From Paraflavitalea devenefica (GTDB lineage Bacteria; Bacteroidota; Bacteroidia; Chitinophagales; Chitinophagaceae), in NCBI RefSeq assembly GCF_011759375.1, contig NZ_JAARML010000002.1:1054001-1118000 (forward strand): 64,000 nucleotides of DNA, in the 5' to 3' direction. Each line of letters starts with the position of its first letter. Position 1 is the first letter of the stretch. Shown here one piece after another: positions 45,728 through 53,221 of the stretch. The position numbers and the translations under genes were made by a program. The notes under the pieces are model-generated. The model ran no database searches and was not told where the DNA came from. It was given only the letters and a program-made list of their open reading frames with translations.

Positions 45728-47698
45728 ATGATCATGTCAACAACATTATTTCAATACCTGGTTGCCATCACCTTCACCCACTCCGGGCGAGGCACCCACC
45801 CTGTCCCGAAAGCGCCGATTATTCAGCCCTGCCCCAGTATCCAACATGCACTTAAAGCACTATTGCTACTGCCCATGGACCAGTATCACCCCGCCACCGC
45901 CGGCCCCTATGGATTAGACCATTATATCGACAAGATGAGCATCATCGACCTGCACAACGGACAGTCCGTTGCCTCGATTATTAATAACACCATCCTGACA
46001 ACCGGTGGGGAGATCGCCGTGAGCCTGGTATTTACGCCTGGTGCACCTCCCATTCTTCCGGATGGAAAACCCGCCGACCCTACAAGGCCCAACCCCATCG
46101 AACCCCAAACCATCCCCCTGATGCTGTACAGCAAACAGGACAACTGCCTGGTCCCCACTGGTGAATATAATGCCCTCTTTGAGACTACCCTGCATGGCTG
46201 TATCCACCCTGACGCGGTTGTGGAACCCGGGAAATACTGCACGGCTTTTGAAGGCACCCAGCTTGATAAGGCATACGTGCAGGGCGATGCGCTCATTTAT
46301 CCCAACCTTCAACATTATCATTTTTACGATAGCCTTGCTGCCGCCTTTTCCAAACTGATCGCCGAACCAACCGTAAATTTTGATATGGCACATGCCGTTA
46401 GTAGTGGGGCGCCTTTTTATTTTGAAAAAGGACTCCTTACCACCATTGCTACTACACCCGCCATTATCGCCGAAATTACCCTGGTCCCTCCACCGGGTCT
46501 CTCCCAGGGAACCCCGCTGCCACTCACGGGCCGATTTCTGGATGTTTTTCCTCCTATACCCGAACCACTTGTTAGCCCGACCTTTCAGACACGGATGAGG
46601 CGCAATATTGACTTTAGCCATGTGCAGTTGGACGAATGGGTCCTGGACGAAAACTATATTCTGCAGTCCACCCGGAATCTGCAATCCTTTATCGCAACCC
46701 TTGGAATTCTCTCGCCGCAAGCGGCCCACCGCACAGACTATGTGTGCAAAAAGTTGCACCTCTTCCGTCAAAAGGAGGATGACCCGGCATCCAAAACACG
46801 AGAAGCCATCTTTCACCTGCACACGGACGAATTTTCGGCGGCCTTCGCTGAACTTATCGATCACCCTGTTAACCAACATGACCCCGGCCTGGTGATCAGT
46901 TACAATTTGGATAGCCAGGTGCTCAGCGGGGCCATCACCGATCGTGACGGTCATATCATCGCTGAATATACCAACGAACAGCCCGCAAAATGTGAAACAC
47001 CCGGCCTTTACCTGGCCATTCGTCAGGACTATTTGCAACACCCTGCCTTGATGCCCCTCTGCTCTAACCAACTCATGCAGGATTCTCCCAACTGGAATGT
47101 GGAAAGAGGGGAGATGGTTTATTTTCAAATCGGTCAGTACGATGCAGGTGAACTTCGTTCTACGCTGGGTTATCTTAAATTTCAACTATTGCAAAAAGCC
47201 ATTTTCATCGATGAGCTGCTGCAACGCCACCCCGACAAGGCCGCGACCATCCCACCTCCAGATGTTACCGAACCCTATAGCCTTCGACTACGATGGGAGC
47301 TTCGGACGCCAGGCCAACCAGTTCAACAGTTTTTCTCCCAGAGGACCTGCCCGGCTACAGCAGTTGCACTTGTGGAATTTTTTAGCCTCCCCAATGACCT
47401 GTATACCGGTAAAGCACCTGCACTGGCCCCATACGATCTGCGTTTGGTAATCGCCGAAGTCCTGGAAGGGCCCGATCGTCATGTGGTGTTAAAATCCCAC
47501 CTGAGTAAAGATGATCCGGGGAAAGTGGCTTATTTCTATAACCCGGAAGATGCCTCAGCTCACCTTCGCCAATTCATCGAAAGTGGCACGGGTCAAGACA
47601 CGCCGTATCCACTCACTTCTGCTGCTGCCCACCGGCCCCGTAATATCGCACCTGACCCGCCCAGCTCCCAGCAACAGCAGAAAGGGCCATCACCTTAA
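45728..47698 (+). CDS. Array protein B4, four-module protein of unknown family
   Basis: A 656-residue subfamily B member and the last of the array. Module 1 has IQHALKALLLLPMDQYHPAT and LDHYIDKMSIIDLHNGQSVA. Module 2 has TAFEGTQLDKAY, HYHFYDSLAAAFSKLIAEPT and VQLDEWVLDENYIL. Module 3 has FSAAFAELIDHPVNQHDPGL and TPGLYLAIRQDYLQHPALMP, then MVYFQIGQYD. Module 4 has YSLRLRWELRTPG and TAVALVEFFSLPNDLYTGK. The tail is Gln-rich and ends QQKGPSP. An ATG two codons downstream (45734) may be the real start. The methylase gene follows after 80 bases with no terminator between. Confidence 0.84.
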   Translation: MIMSTTLFQYLVAITFTHSGRGTHPVPKAPIIQPCPSIQHALKALLLLPMDQYHPATAGPYGLDHYIDKMSIIDLHNGQSVASIINNTILTTGGEIAVSLVFTPGAPPILPDGKPADPTRPNPIEPQTIPLMLYSKQDNCLVPTGEYNALFETTLHGCIHPDAVVEPGKYCTAFEGTQLDKAYVQGDALIYPNLQHYHFYDSLAAAFSKLIAEPTVNFDMAHAVSSGAPFYFEKGLLTTIATTPAIIAEITLVPPPGLSQGTPLPLTGRFLDVFPPIPEPLVSPTFQTRMRRNIDFSHVQLDEWVLDENYILQSTRNLQSFIATLGILSPQAAHRTDYVCKKLHLFRQKEDDPASKTREAIFHLHTDEFSAAFAELIDHPVNQHDPGLVISYNLDSQVLSGAITDRDGHIIAEYTNEQPAKCETPGLYLAIRQDYLQHPALMPLCSNQLMQDSPNWNVERGEMVYFQIGQYDAGELRSTLGYLKFQLLQKAIFIDELLQRHPDKAATIPPPDVTEPYSLRLRWELRTPGQPVQQFFSQRTCPATAVALVEFFSLPNDLYTGKAPALAPYDLRLVIAEVLEGPDRHVVLKSHLSKDDPGKVAYFYNPEDASAHLRQFIESGTGQDTPYPLTSAAAHRPRNIAPDPPSSQQQQKGPSP

Positions 47699-47778
47699 TG
47701 CATATACGTAAACCTTCCCATACTCCACCCACACTTCCAAGCGCCCACCAAATTTTTTAACATCATAAATGATTTGGT

Positions 47779-48603
47779 ATGAAAAGCCTCCTGACTTATT
47801 ATGGTGGAAAGCAGAAACTCGCACCCCTTATCAATACCCTCATCCCGCCGCACCAGCTATACGGGGAGCCCTTCGTTGGTGGCGGCGCCGTTTTCTGGAT
47901 CAAACGGCCCTCGGAGGTGGAAGTGATTAACGACAGCAATGGTGAACTCATCAACTTCTATCATGTGGTCAAACACAACTACGATGGACTCATTAGCCTG
48001 ATCAACGATACCCTTCATCATCGCCGCCAACATATCCACGCATGGGTCATCTACCTGAACCCTGAGCTATTCAGCCCTGTCCAACGCGCCTGGGCCGTCT
48101 GGGTGCTGGCCTCCCAATCTTTTGCTGCCCGGCTGGATGGCAACTGGGGATTTGATTTGGAATTTAACGTAACCACAAAAAAGATCATGCACAGCCGAGA
48201 TGAATTTACCCGGCTCTATGCTACCCGGTTGGAACAGGTTCAACTTGAATCCAAAGATGCCCTCTATATTATCCGCAGCAGGGACACTGTCGATTCATTT
48301 TTTTATTGCGATCCTCCTTATTACAACAGTGATATGGGTCACTATAAGGGCTATACGAAAAGAGACTTTTACGAACTACTGGAGACGCTGGCATCCATTG
48401 AAGGGAAGTTTTTGCTTAGCAGCTATCCTTCCTCGGTGCTGGCTGCCTTCGTTAGCCGATATGGCTGGCACCAGCAGACCATTGAGCAAACTGTCTCCAT
48501 CAATATTAAAAGCGGAAAAGGCAAGCCCAAAACTGAAGTGCTCACCGCCAACTACATCCTCGAACCTCAGGCGCCCCAACTGGTACTCTTTGACGACTTC
48601 TAA
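47779..48603 (+). CDS. D12-class DNA adenine-N6 methyltransferase
   Basis: A 274-residue Dam-family methyltransferase that transfers a methyl group from S-adenosylmethionine to adenine N6. Typical motifs are YYGGKQKLAP at 7-16, the SAM-binding EPFVGGGAVFW at about 30-40, and the catalytic DPPYYNSDMGHYKGYT near 178. The length is normal for the class. No restriction enzyme gene is adjacent, so it looks like an orphan methylase that may protect or mark the element. It lies downstream of the array in the same direction and ahead of the terminator at 48686. Confidence 0.92.
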   Translation: MKSLLTYYGGKQKLAPLINTLIPPHQLYGEPFVGGGAVFWIKRPSEVEVINDSNGELINFYHVVKHNYDGLISLINDTLHHRRQHIHAWVIYLNPELFSPVQRAWAVWVLASQSFAARLDGNWGFDLEFNVTTKKIMHSRDEFTRLYATRLEQVQLESKDALYIIRSRDTVDSFFYCDPPYYNSDMGHYKGYTKRDFYELLETLASIEGKFLLSSYPSSVLAAFVSRYGWHQQTIEQTVSINIKSGKGKPKTEVLTANYILEPQAPQLVLFDDF

Positions 48604-48685
48604 AGATCTTGGCCGAAGTGGAGCGGGGCTCTGCTGGAGAGCAACCCTGCAAGTGCTACGCCAAGCAAGTATGGGCCTGCCCATG

Positions 48686-48717
48686 AGCCTGGAACCATCT
48701 GGTTCCGGGCTTTTTTT
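48686..48717 (+). terminator. Intrinsic terminator after the methylase gene
   Basis: AGCCTGGAACC (48686-48696) pairs with GGTTCCGGGCT (48701-48711), with one T-G pair and an ATCT loop, followed by seven T bases. It is the first strong rightward terminator I see after 15902, and so may end the whole tra-array-methylase transcript. Confidence 0.9.
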
Positions 48718-48900
48718 ATGCTCATCGCTATTTGGCCTCCTGCCACGAAACCCATCTGGAACTTGAGCGAGTTCCCAATTTACAACTGACAACCTCCCTC
48801 CATTAAAATAATACGTCTTGGTGGTTATGCTTTCGACTCAAACGTTATAGTTTTTTCATCGGATCAAGCTGGTTAGCTTGGTTGATGGAATCGATTAGCA

Positions 48901-48931
48901 AAAAAGGGGTGGCCTGTCCAGGCTGCCCCTC
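48901..48931 (-). terminator. Second leftward terminator, copy of the gajB terminator
   Basis: AGGGGTGGCC (48906-48915) and GGCTGCCCCT (48922-48931) form a 10-bp stem with two wobble pairs; the A-run at 48901-48906 gives a T-run on the minus strand. It could back up the first terminator or end a small RNA lying between the two. Confidence 0.75.
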
Positions 48932-49072
48932 TATATTTTGGGCGGTCCGCTCGGGAAGCCACCAGATCCTAAATTCCTGCAACAGCTCCAGTAAACATGG
49001 TTAATTCATCGTTCAAAACGTTCTAAGTTGTTATCGGAGCAAGCAATAATGCTTGCTATTAGCAATTAAATA

Positions 49073-49111
49073 GCAGAAAAAAAGAGGGGTGACTTTTCCA
49101 GGTCGCCCCTC
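49073..49111 (-). terminator. Leftward intrinsic terminator after gajB
   Basis: GAGGGGTGAC (49084-49093) and GTCGCCCCTC (49102-49111) form a 10-bp stem. On the minus strand it is followed by a run of T (A-run at 49077-49083). It lies 26 bases beyond the gajB stop. Confidence 0.85.
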
Positions 49112-49136
49112 GCGGTTATTGGTCATTACTATGGTG

Positions 49137-50993
49137 CTATGTTTTTGCACTGCCCCTGAAATCCACGACCACCGTATCATTAAAACCCATGATAATATCG
49201 TGGATGACCTGGATGTTATCTGATTTTTGCTTTCGGGAGTCGAAACTCCTTTTTTCGCAAAAGGTGAATAACACCCGCTCCCTGGCCCTGGACAAGGCAA
49301 CAAAGACCAGGTTGTTATCCTGCACTGCATTGTCGTGATAGGTCCAGAATGCCGCGTCCTCCAGCCCGATAAAAATCACCGTGTGATACTCCAGCCCCTT
49401 GCTTTTATGGGTGGTCATCACCGGAATGGTATCAGCCCCAATCAGGGTATCGAGCGCTACCAGCATGCTGCCTGATTCGCTAAACCGATCCCGCAAATAG
49501 TGTAACAGTGTATTGAGCAGTTCCTTCAGCCAGCTGCCCTGCGCGTATTGAGGGTAGGTGCTCTTTATCCTGGCGACTCCAGCAAACTGGAGGATCTGCT
49601 TAAACACGCTCAGGATGGATTCGGGGGTTAGCGTTGCCGCACTATATTGGGCCTGCATTTTCTTGCAAAACGCCAGGTACTGGCGCTTTAAACGCACCAG
49701 CGCGCTATCCTCCAGGCTGGCATTGATTCCAGCCAGGAAATGAAATGCCTGCTCACTTTCTGGACCGAACTTGCCAGAAAATATCACCCGCAGGATAGCC
49801 GTCATAAAAATCGTTACCTCCTCAGTGAGCAGATCCTGCAGACTGCTTTCATCCCTGGCCTTGATGCCACTGGCGGCAAGCAGGCCAATTAAATCCTTTG
49901 TATAATTCTCAGGTAACTGTTTGACCAGGATGCAGATGTCGCGCGGCACCAGCCCCTGTTCTAACCAGCCCTGGACCTGTTTTAGCAAGTAACCCATCTC
50001 TTCTGACTGGCTGGCAAAAAAGCACATACGCGCCTCTCCCTGGTCCGGTTTCCAGCGCTCGGAAGGAACGGCAAAATCTGTTTTATGGAGCAGCTCCTTT
50101 ACCAAGTGATTTTGAAATGCCACCAGGCGCGGCGCCGACCTGAAATTGGTGCGCAAGGGTATCCGCTTCGCCTGCGTATCCTTTTCAAACACGCTAAAAA
50201 TATCGGTCATTGCCCCGGCCCATCCCATAATCGTCTGCTTATCGTCTCCCACTGCGGTATAGTAGGTATAACTGCCAGCGAAACCGGTTTTTAAAAAATC
50301 ATACTGTACAAAAGTCGTGTCCTGGAACTCGTCCAAAAAGACATGGGAATAAGTTTGTTGCAGGTGTGCTTTCACCTTCGGGTTGGCCACCATCATGTAT
50401 TCTGCCAGCCGCATGATCATCGCAAAACTCAGCATTGGTTTTTGCGCCCCACTGAGCCGCAGCCACGCTGCCCGCATTACAGCCATGGCCGGTTGTGTTA
50501 CATCGTAGGGGAGGGGCACACTGGTCAGGTACGTATTGTAATCATGGGTATTAGTTTGAAAATAATGGTTGTCCACTGCGCGGAAAGCCTCCGCGATTTC
50601 TACCCGAGGACGCCCCATGATCGCATAACCCGCCGCCGGCTGGTAGGGGGTGGGGATACCTAAGCGGAAACGGTCCAAGAGTTGTTTGGCAAAGCCGTCA
50701 AAGGTAAACGCATCAAAACGCTTGCTCAATTCCTGGCCACACCGTTTTTTGACCCGCTCACGGATGTTGGCCGCCGCATCCCTTTTGAAACTAAGGGCAA
50801 GGATCCTTCGCGGATAAGGACAAGCGCCTGTCTGCAACAGGAATCCCGCCTTTTGCGCTAGGAGCTCTGTTTTACCCGAACCTGGACCTGCCACCACCAG
50901 CACATGGCCAGGGGCTGTGACCGCCTCCCTCGCATTATCTTCCAAATGCAGTCCATCTGCCGGCACCCATTCCTGTGGCGCTATCTTTTTCAT
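49137..50993 (-). CDS. gajB: Gabija protein GajB, UvrD/REP-like superfamily 1 helicase
   Basis: A 618-residue UvrD-like helicase. The Walker A motif AGPGSGKTELLAQ is at about 35-47. The Walker B motif DEFQDTTFVQYD is near 219, followed by GDDKQTIMGWAGA and the arginine-bearing LRTNFRSAPRLV. The C-terminal motifs TTHKSKGLEYHTVIF and FVALSRARERVLF are intact. In Gabija, GajB senses DNA ends or nucleotide state and works with the GajA nuclease to stop phage. Its start overlaps the gajA stop by four bases (ATGA), so the two are translationally coupled. It is somewhat longer than the commonly described GajB (about 500 residues). Confidence 0.9.
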   Translation of the reverse strand: MKKIAPQEWVPADGLHLEDNAREAVTAPGHVLVVAGPGSGKTELLAQKAGFLLQTGACPYPRRILALSFKRDAAANIRERVKKRCGQELSKRFDAFTFDGFAKQLLDRFRLGIPTPYQPAAGYAIMGRPRVEIAEAFRAVDNHYFQTNTHDYNTYLTSVPLPYDVTQPAMAVMRAAWLRLSGAQKPMLSFAMIMRLAEYMMVANPKVKAHLQQTYSHVFLDEFQDTTFVQYDFLKTGFAGSYTYYTAVGDDKQTIMGWAGAMTDIFSVFEKDTQAKRIPLRTNFRSAPRLVAFQNHLVKELLHKTDFAVPSERWKPDQGEARMCFFASQSEEMGYLLKQVQGWLEQGLVPRDICILVKQLPENYTKDLIGLLAASGIKARDESSLQDLLTEEVTIFMTAILRVIFSGKFGPESEQAFHFLAGINASLEDSALVRLKRQYLAFCKKMQAQYSAATLTPESILSVFKQILQFAGVARIKSTYPQYAQGSWLKELLNTLLHYLRDRFSESGSMLVALDTLIGADTIPVMTTHKSKGLEYHTVIFIGLEDAAFWTYHDNAVQDNNLVFVALSRARERVLFTFCEKRSFDSRKQKSDNIQVIHDIIMGFNDTVVVDFRGSAKT

Positions 50994-52972
50994 GACCGTA
51001 ACAGTTGATCCATTTTTTTAAAAATATCGGTGAACACCTGGGGCAACATCGTCTTTAAGACCCCATCCCTTATCCTGGACAGCACCTGCAAGTGGGTGAC
51101 TGGCTTACCTCTTCCAAGGAAATGATATTTGTACCAGATCATCAGCGCCTTTTCCTCATCAGTGTAATATTCGCCTCCTGCATTTTCGACCTTGAGCGTA
51201 GCATCGATGGCAGCCTGTAGGTATTTTTCATAATGCTGTTGCGCAGCCTCCTGGTCTGGGATCCTGGGGCCTCCGCCATCTGGATAGGACCATTTAGCAG
51301 TATACCAACCCTCGTAGGCCACCAGCATCAAAAAATCCAGATCAAGTGGGTAAGAAAAATAGACGTTGTAGTCCTCCAGCCTTGCCATCCAGGATTTAAT
51401 TAACCTCATGTTTCTATAGCTCCAGTTATGCATATCGTTAAACTCTGCCTCCGACAATTCACCGTCCGTGATTGCCAGTAACGCCGATCGGTCCCCACCC
51501 GCTGCAATCAACTCCCGCAATGCATATTGCACCCTTCCCCAGCCACCGCCAGGCCGTCCCAAATCCAGGTCCAGCAGTGTAATGTGAGGGATATTTATTT
51601 TTGCCAGCAGCTTCCAGATATGGGCAACAAAACGATGGCCGAGCGGAGCGAAGGTGATGAAGTTGTCATCCAAATCCTTTTTCAACAACTTTGTCAAATG
51701 GTTAAACACCACCTCCTCACTGTCCCCCTCGCCAATGAGGACCAGGCGTGCAAAATAAATTTCCGGAAAATTCTGGACCGCCTCCTTGACATATTTATAC
51801 GCATCGTCTTGCCGATCGGGCAACTCTATCCGGTTGACCTCCGTGGACAGTTCCGTAGTTAACTGGAAATGAAAAATCATCTCCGGATCCAGCCTTTTTA
51901 CAATGGCCGGGGTATGGGAGGTCAAAAACACCTGTGTATTGTTGTTGCCGGCAATCTCCATCAGGATATTAATTACGCGCCCCAGAATTTGGGGCGCAAT
52001 ATGATTTTCAGGTTCCTCCACGGCCAGCAATGTGAGCAGCGGCCTGATGTCTCCTTCGATATCAGTATCGGGGGCGAGTTTGTCCTCCATTTCAAGGACC
52101 GTGCAGACCAGGGTGATATAAAAAAGAGAACGATAGCCATCTCCCAGGTTGTCAACCCCGAACTTGCGATCCTGGCCAGGAGCCGGTGTAAAACTGATTT
52201 CCAGTTTTCTGAGAATTTCATCGATTTCACCAGTACCAAAACTCATCGCCGCATCGCGGTACCGGCTGTCCTTATGAAAGCGCGACCATAAACCCTGTAG
52301 AGATTCCTGAATGGCCCCAATGCCCGGTAAGCCTGAAAATAAATCATTGACCGCCTCCACTGCCTCCTTGTACTCCTGCTTGAATGCATCACTATATTCC
52401 ACCGTCCTGAGCAACCGATGCAACATCGACCCGGATGCATACCGCAACTGGTCAGTGGTCTTTCGCAGTGCCGGCACATACACCACCTGGAAAAGCTGAT
52501 GCATGAAGCGCGGGAATTCCTTTTTTGCCAACTCATCCTCTTGTTCCCCCTCCGCCACCTGGATAATAAATAGCCTGGCATCAATCACCCCCATCATATC
52601 CGTGACGGAGGGCTCAAAGTCAGCTTCGAGCCGAATCCGGATGTAAGGATCTTCACCCGGTGCCGGGACCACCATATCGGAAAAGAAATCAGCGGAGCCA
52701 AGATCCTTTTCCTCAAACTTAATTTTGGCCTCTATCTGCAGCTTTTTAGCAGGAAGGGTGGCCGGATCTTCGTCATGGGCAACATGAAAATCCTCCTTGC
52801 TAACCCTGCGATCCGTTGTATCGCCAAAGAGTTTTTTTAGCGCCTCCAGCCCAGCCGTCTTACCAGCGCTGTTCATACCAATAAAACAATTGAGTTTATG
52901 ATCAAACCGCAAGGTCTGCTGCTGGGGGCCAAAGGATCGGTAGTTGGCAATCGTCAGTGAGACTATTTTCAT
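50990..52972 (-). CDS. gajA: Gabija protein GajA, OLD-family ATPase-nuclease
   Basis: A 660-residue OLD-family protein with an ABC-type ATPase domain followed by a TOPRIM nuclease. It begins MKIVSLTIANYRSFGPQQQT. The Walker A motif is GMNSAGKTAGLEAL at 32-45; the signature region and Walker B read NLGDGYRSLFYITL and LLAVEEPENHIAPQ, then FLTSHTPAIVKRLDPE. The TOPRIM domain has LVLIGEGDSEEVVF near 410 and LLDLDLGRPGGG near 470, carrying the acidic metal ligands. An OLD protein paired with a UvrD-like helicase defines Gabija. It is the first gene of the pair; the promoter must lie in 52973-53221. Class 2 OLD pairs outside Gabija look the same, so the defence role is family-based inference. Confidence 0.9.
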   Translation of the reverse strand: MKIVSLTIANYRSFGPQQQTLRFDHKLNCFIGMNSAGKTAGLEALKKLFGDTTDRRVSKEDFHVAHDEDPATLPAKKLQIEAKIKFEEKDLGSADFFSDMVVPAPGEDPYIRIRLEADFEPSVTDMMGVIDARLFIIQVAEGEQEDELAKKEFPRFMHQLFQVVYVPALRKTTDQLRYASGSMLHRLLRTVEYSDAFKQEYKEAVEAVNDLFSGLPGIGAIQESLQGLWSRFHKDSRYRDAAMSFGTGEIDEILRKLEISFTPAPGQDRKFGVDNLGDGYRSLFYITLVCTVLEMEDKLAPDTDIEGDIRPLLTLLAVEEPENHIAPQILGRVINILMEIAGNNNTQVFLTSHTPAIVKRLDPEMIFHFQLTTELSTEVNRIELPDRQDDAYKYVKEAVQNFPEIYFARLVLIGEGDSEEVVFNHLTKLLKKDLDDNFITFAPLGHRFVAHIWKLLAKINIPHITLLDLDLGRPGGGWGRVQYALRELIAAGGDRSALLAITDGELSEAEFNDMHNWSYRNMRLIKSWMARLEDYNVYFSYPLDLDFLMLVAYEGWYTAKWSYPDGGGPRIPDQEAAQQHYEKYLQAAIDATLKVENAGGEYYTDEEKALMIWYKYHFLGRGKPVTHLQVLSRIRDGVLKTMLPQVFTDIFKKMDQLLRS

Positions 52973-53221
52973 TCAATTAATTTTGGTGTTCTCCAAACAT
53001 TGTCACAATAAAGGTATCAGGCAATTTAATTAAATATTTCTGCAACCTGCCGCTACTGTAAGTACCCGTTTGAAAAAGTACCCCTGAAACATCAACTTTA
53101 TTTTAAATATAGTTTTTCTTTTGCGTGGTTGAGTAAAACCTGTATCCGTTCTTTACAATGCCGCCGCGCGCCTGTGAATCCTAACAGGCTTGCAACGCGA
53201 TGGCATCATAACCATTACCAT

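Larger units (their letters stand above)
31140..47698 (+). repeat. Tandem array of eight paralogous four-module genes
   Basis: Eight consecutive plus-strand genes of 656-700 codons, separated by 30-92 bases, encode proteins of one architecture. Module 2 is best conserved: 'Q/YxLxFxG', then HYFDN or HHYF-like, 'EPVKxLLxTDxxLFD', a 'YxIxxA' strand, 'AGIYL', 'LxxxTGIPF' and 'LLLAxYxYN'. Genes 1-4 form subfamily A and genes 5-8 subfamily B. The array is uninterrupted by other genes. Confidence 0.85.
48841..49111 (-). repeat. Two-copy structured repeat (about 92 and 95 bases)
   Basis: Units at 48841-48932 and 49017-49111 align along their length: AACGTT..A, ATCGGA, a small hairpin (CAAGCT-AGCTTG at 48865-48880; GCAAGC-GCTTGC at 49039-49056), TAGCA, an A-run and a larger hairpin. 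The larger hairpins (48906-48931 and 49084-49111) share GGGGTG...TCCAGG..GCCCCTC. Read on the minus strand, each larger hairpin is followed by a T-run, so both can act as leftward terminators. The second copy may belong to a separate small transcript. Confidence 0.7.

Noticed and set aside
45914..47185. 423-codon minus-strand frame inside array gene B4
   Set aside because: Antisense shadow of the strongly supported B4 gene; its sequence has no family pattern.
31140..47698. The array as a DNA-level repeat or CRISPR-like structure
   Set aside because: Similarity is at protein level between whole genes; there are no short identical spaced repeats.
48604..48840. tRNA-like or attachment site after the methylase
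   Set aside because: No cloverleaf can be drawn and no direct-repeat partner is visible elsewhere; the stretch is explained by the terminator at 48686-48717.
47779..52972. A restriction-modification or BREX-type system
   Set aside because: The methylase is a Dam-type enzyme on the other strand with no restriction or specificity subunit; the minus-strand pair fits Gabija.
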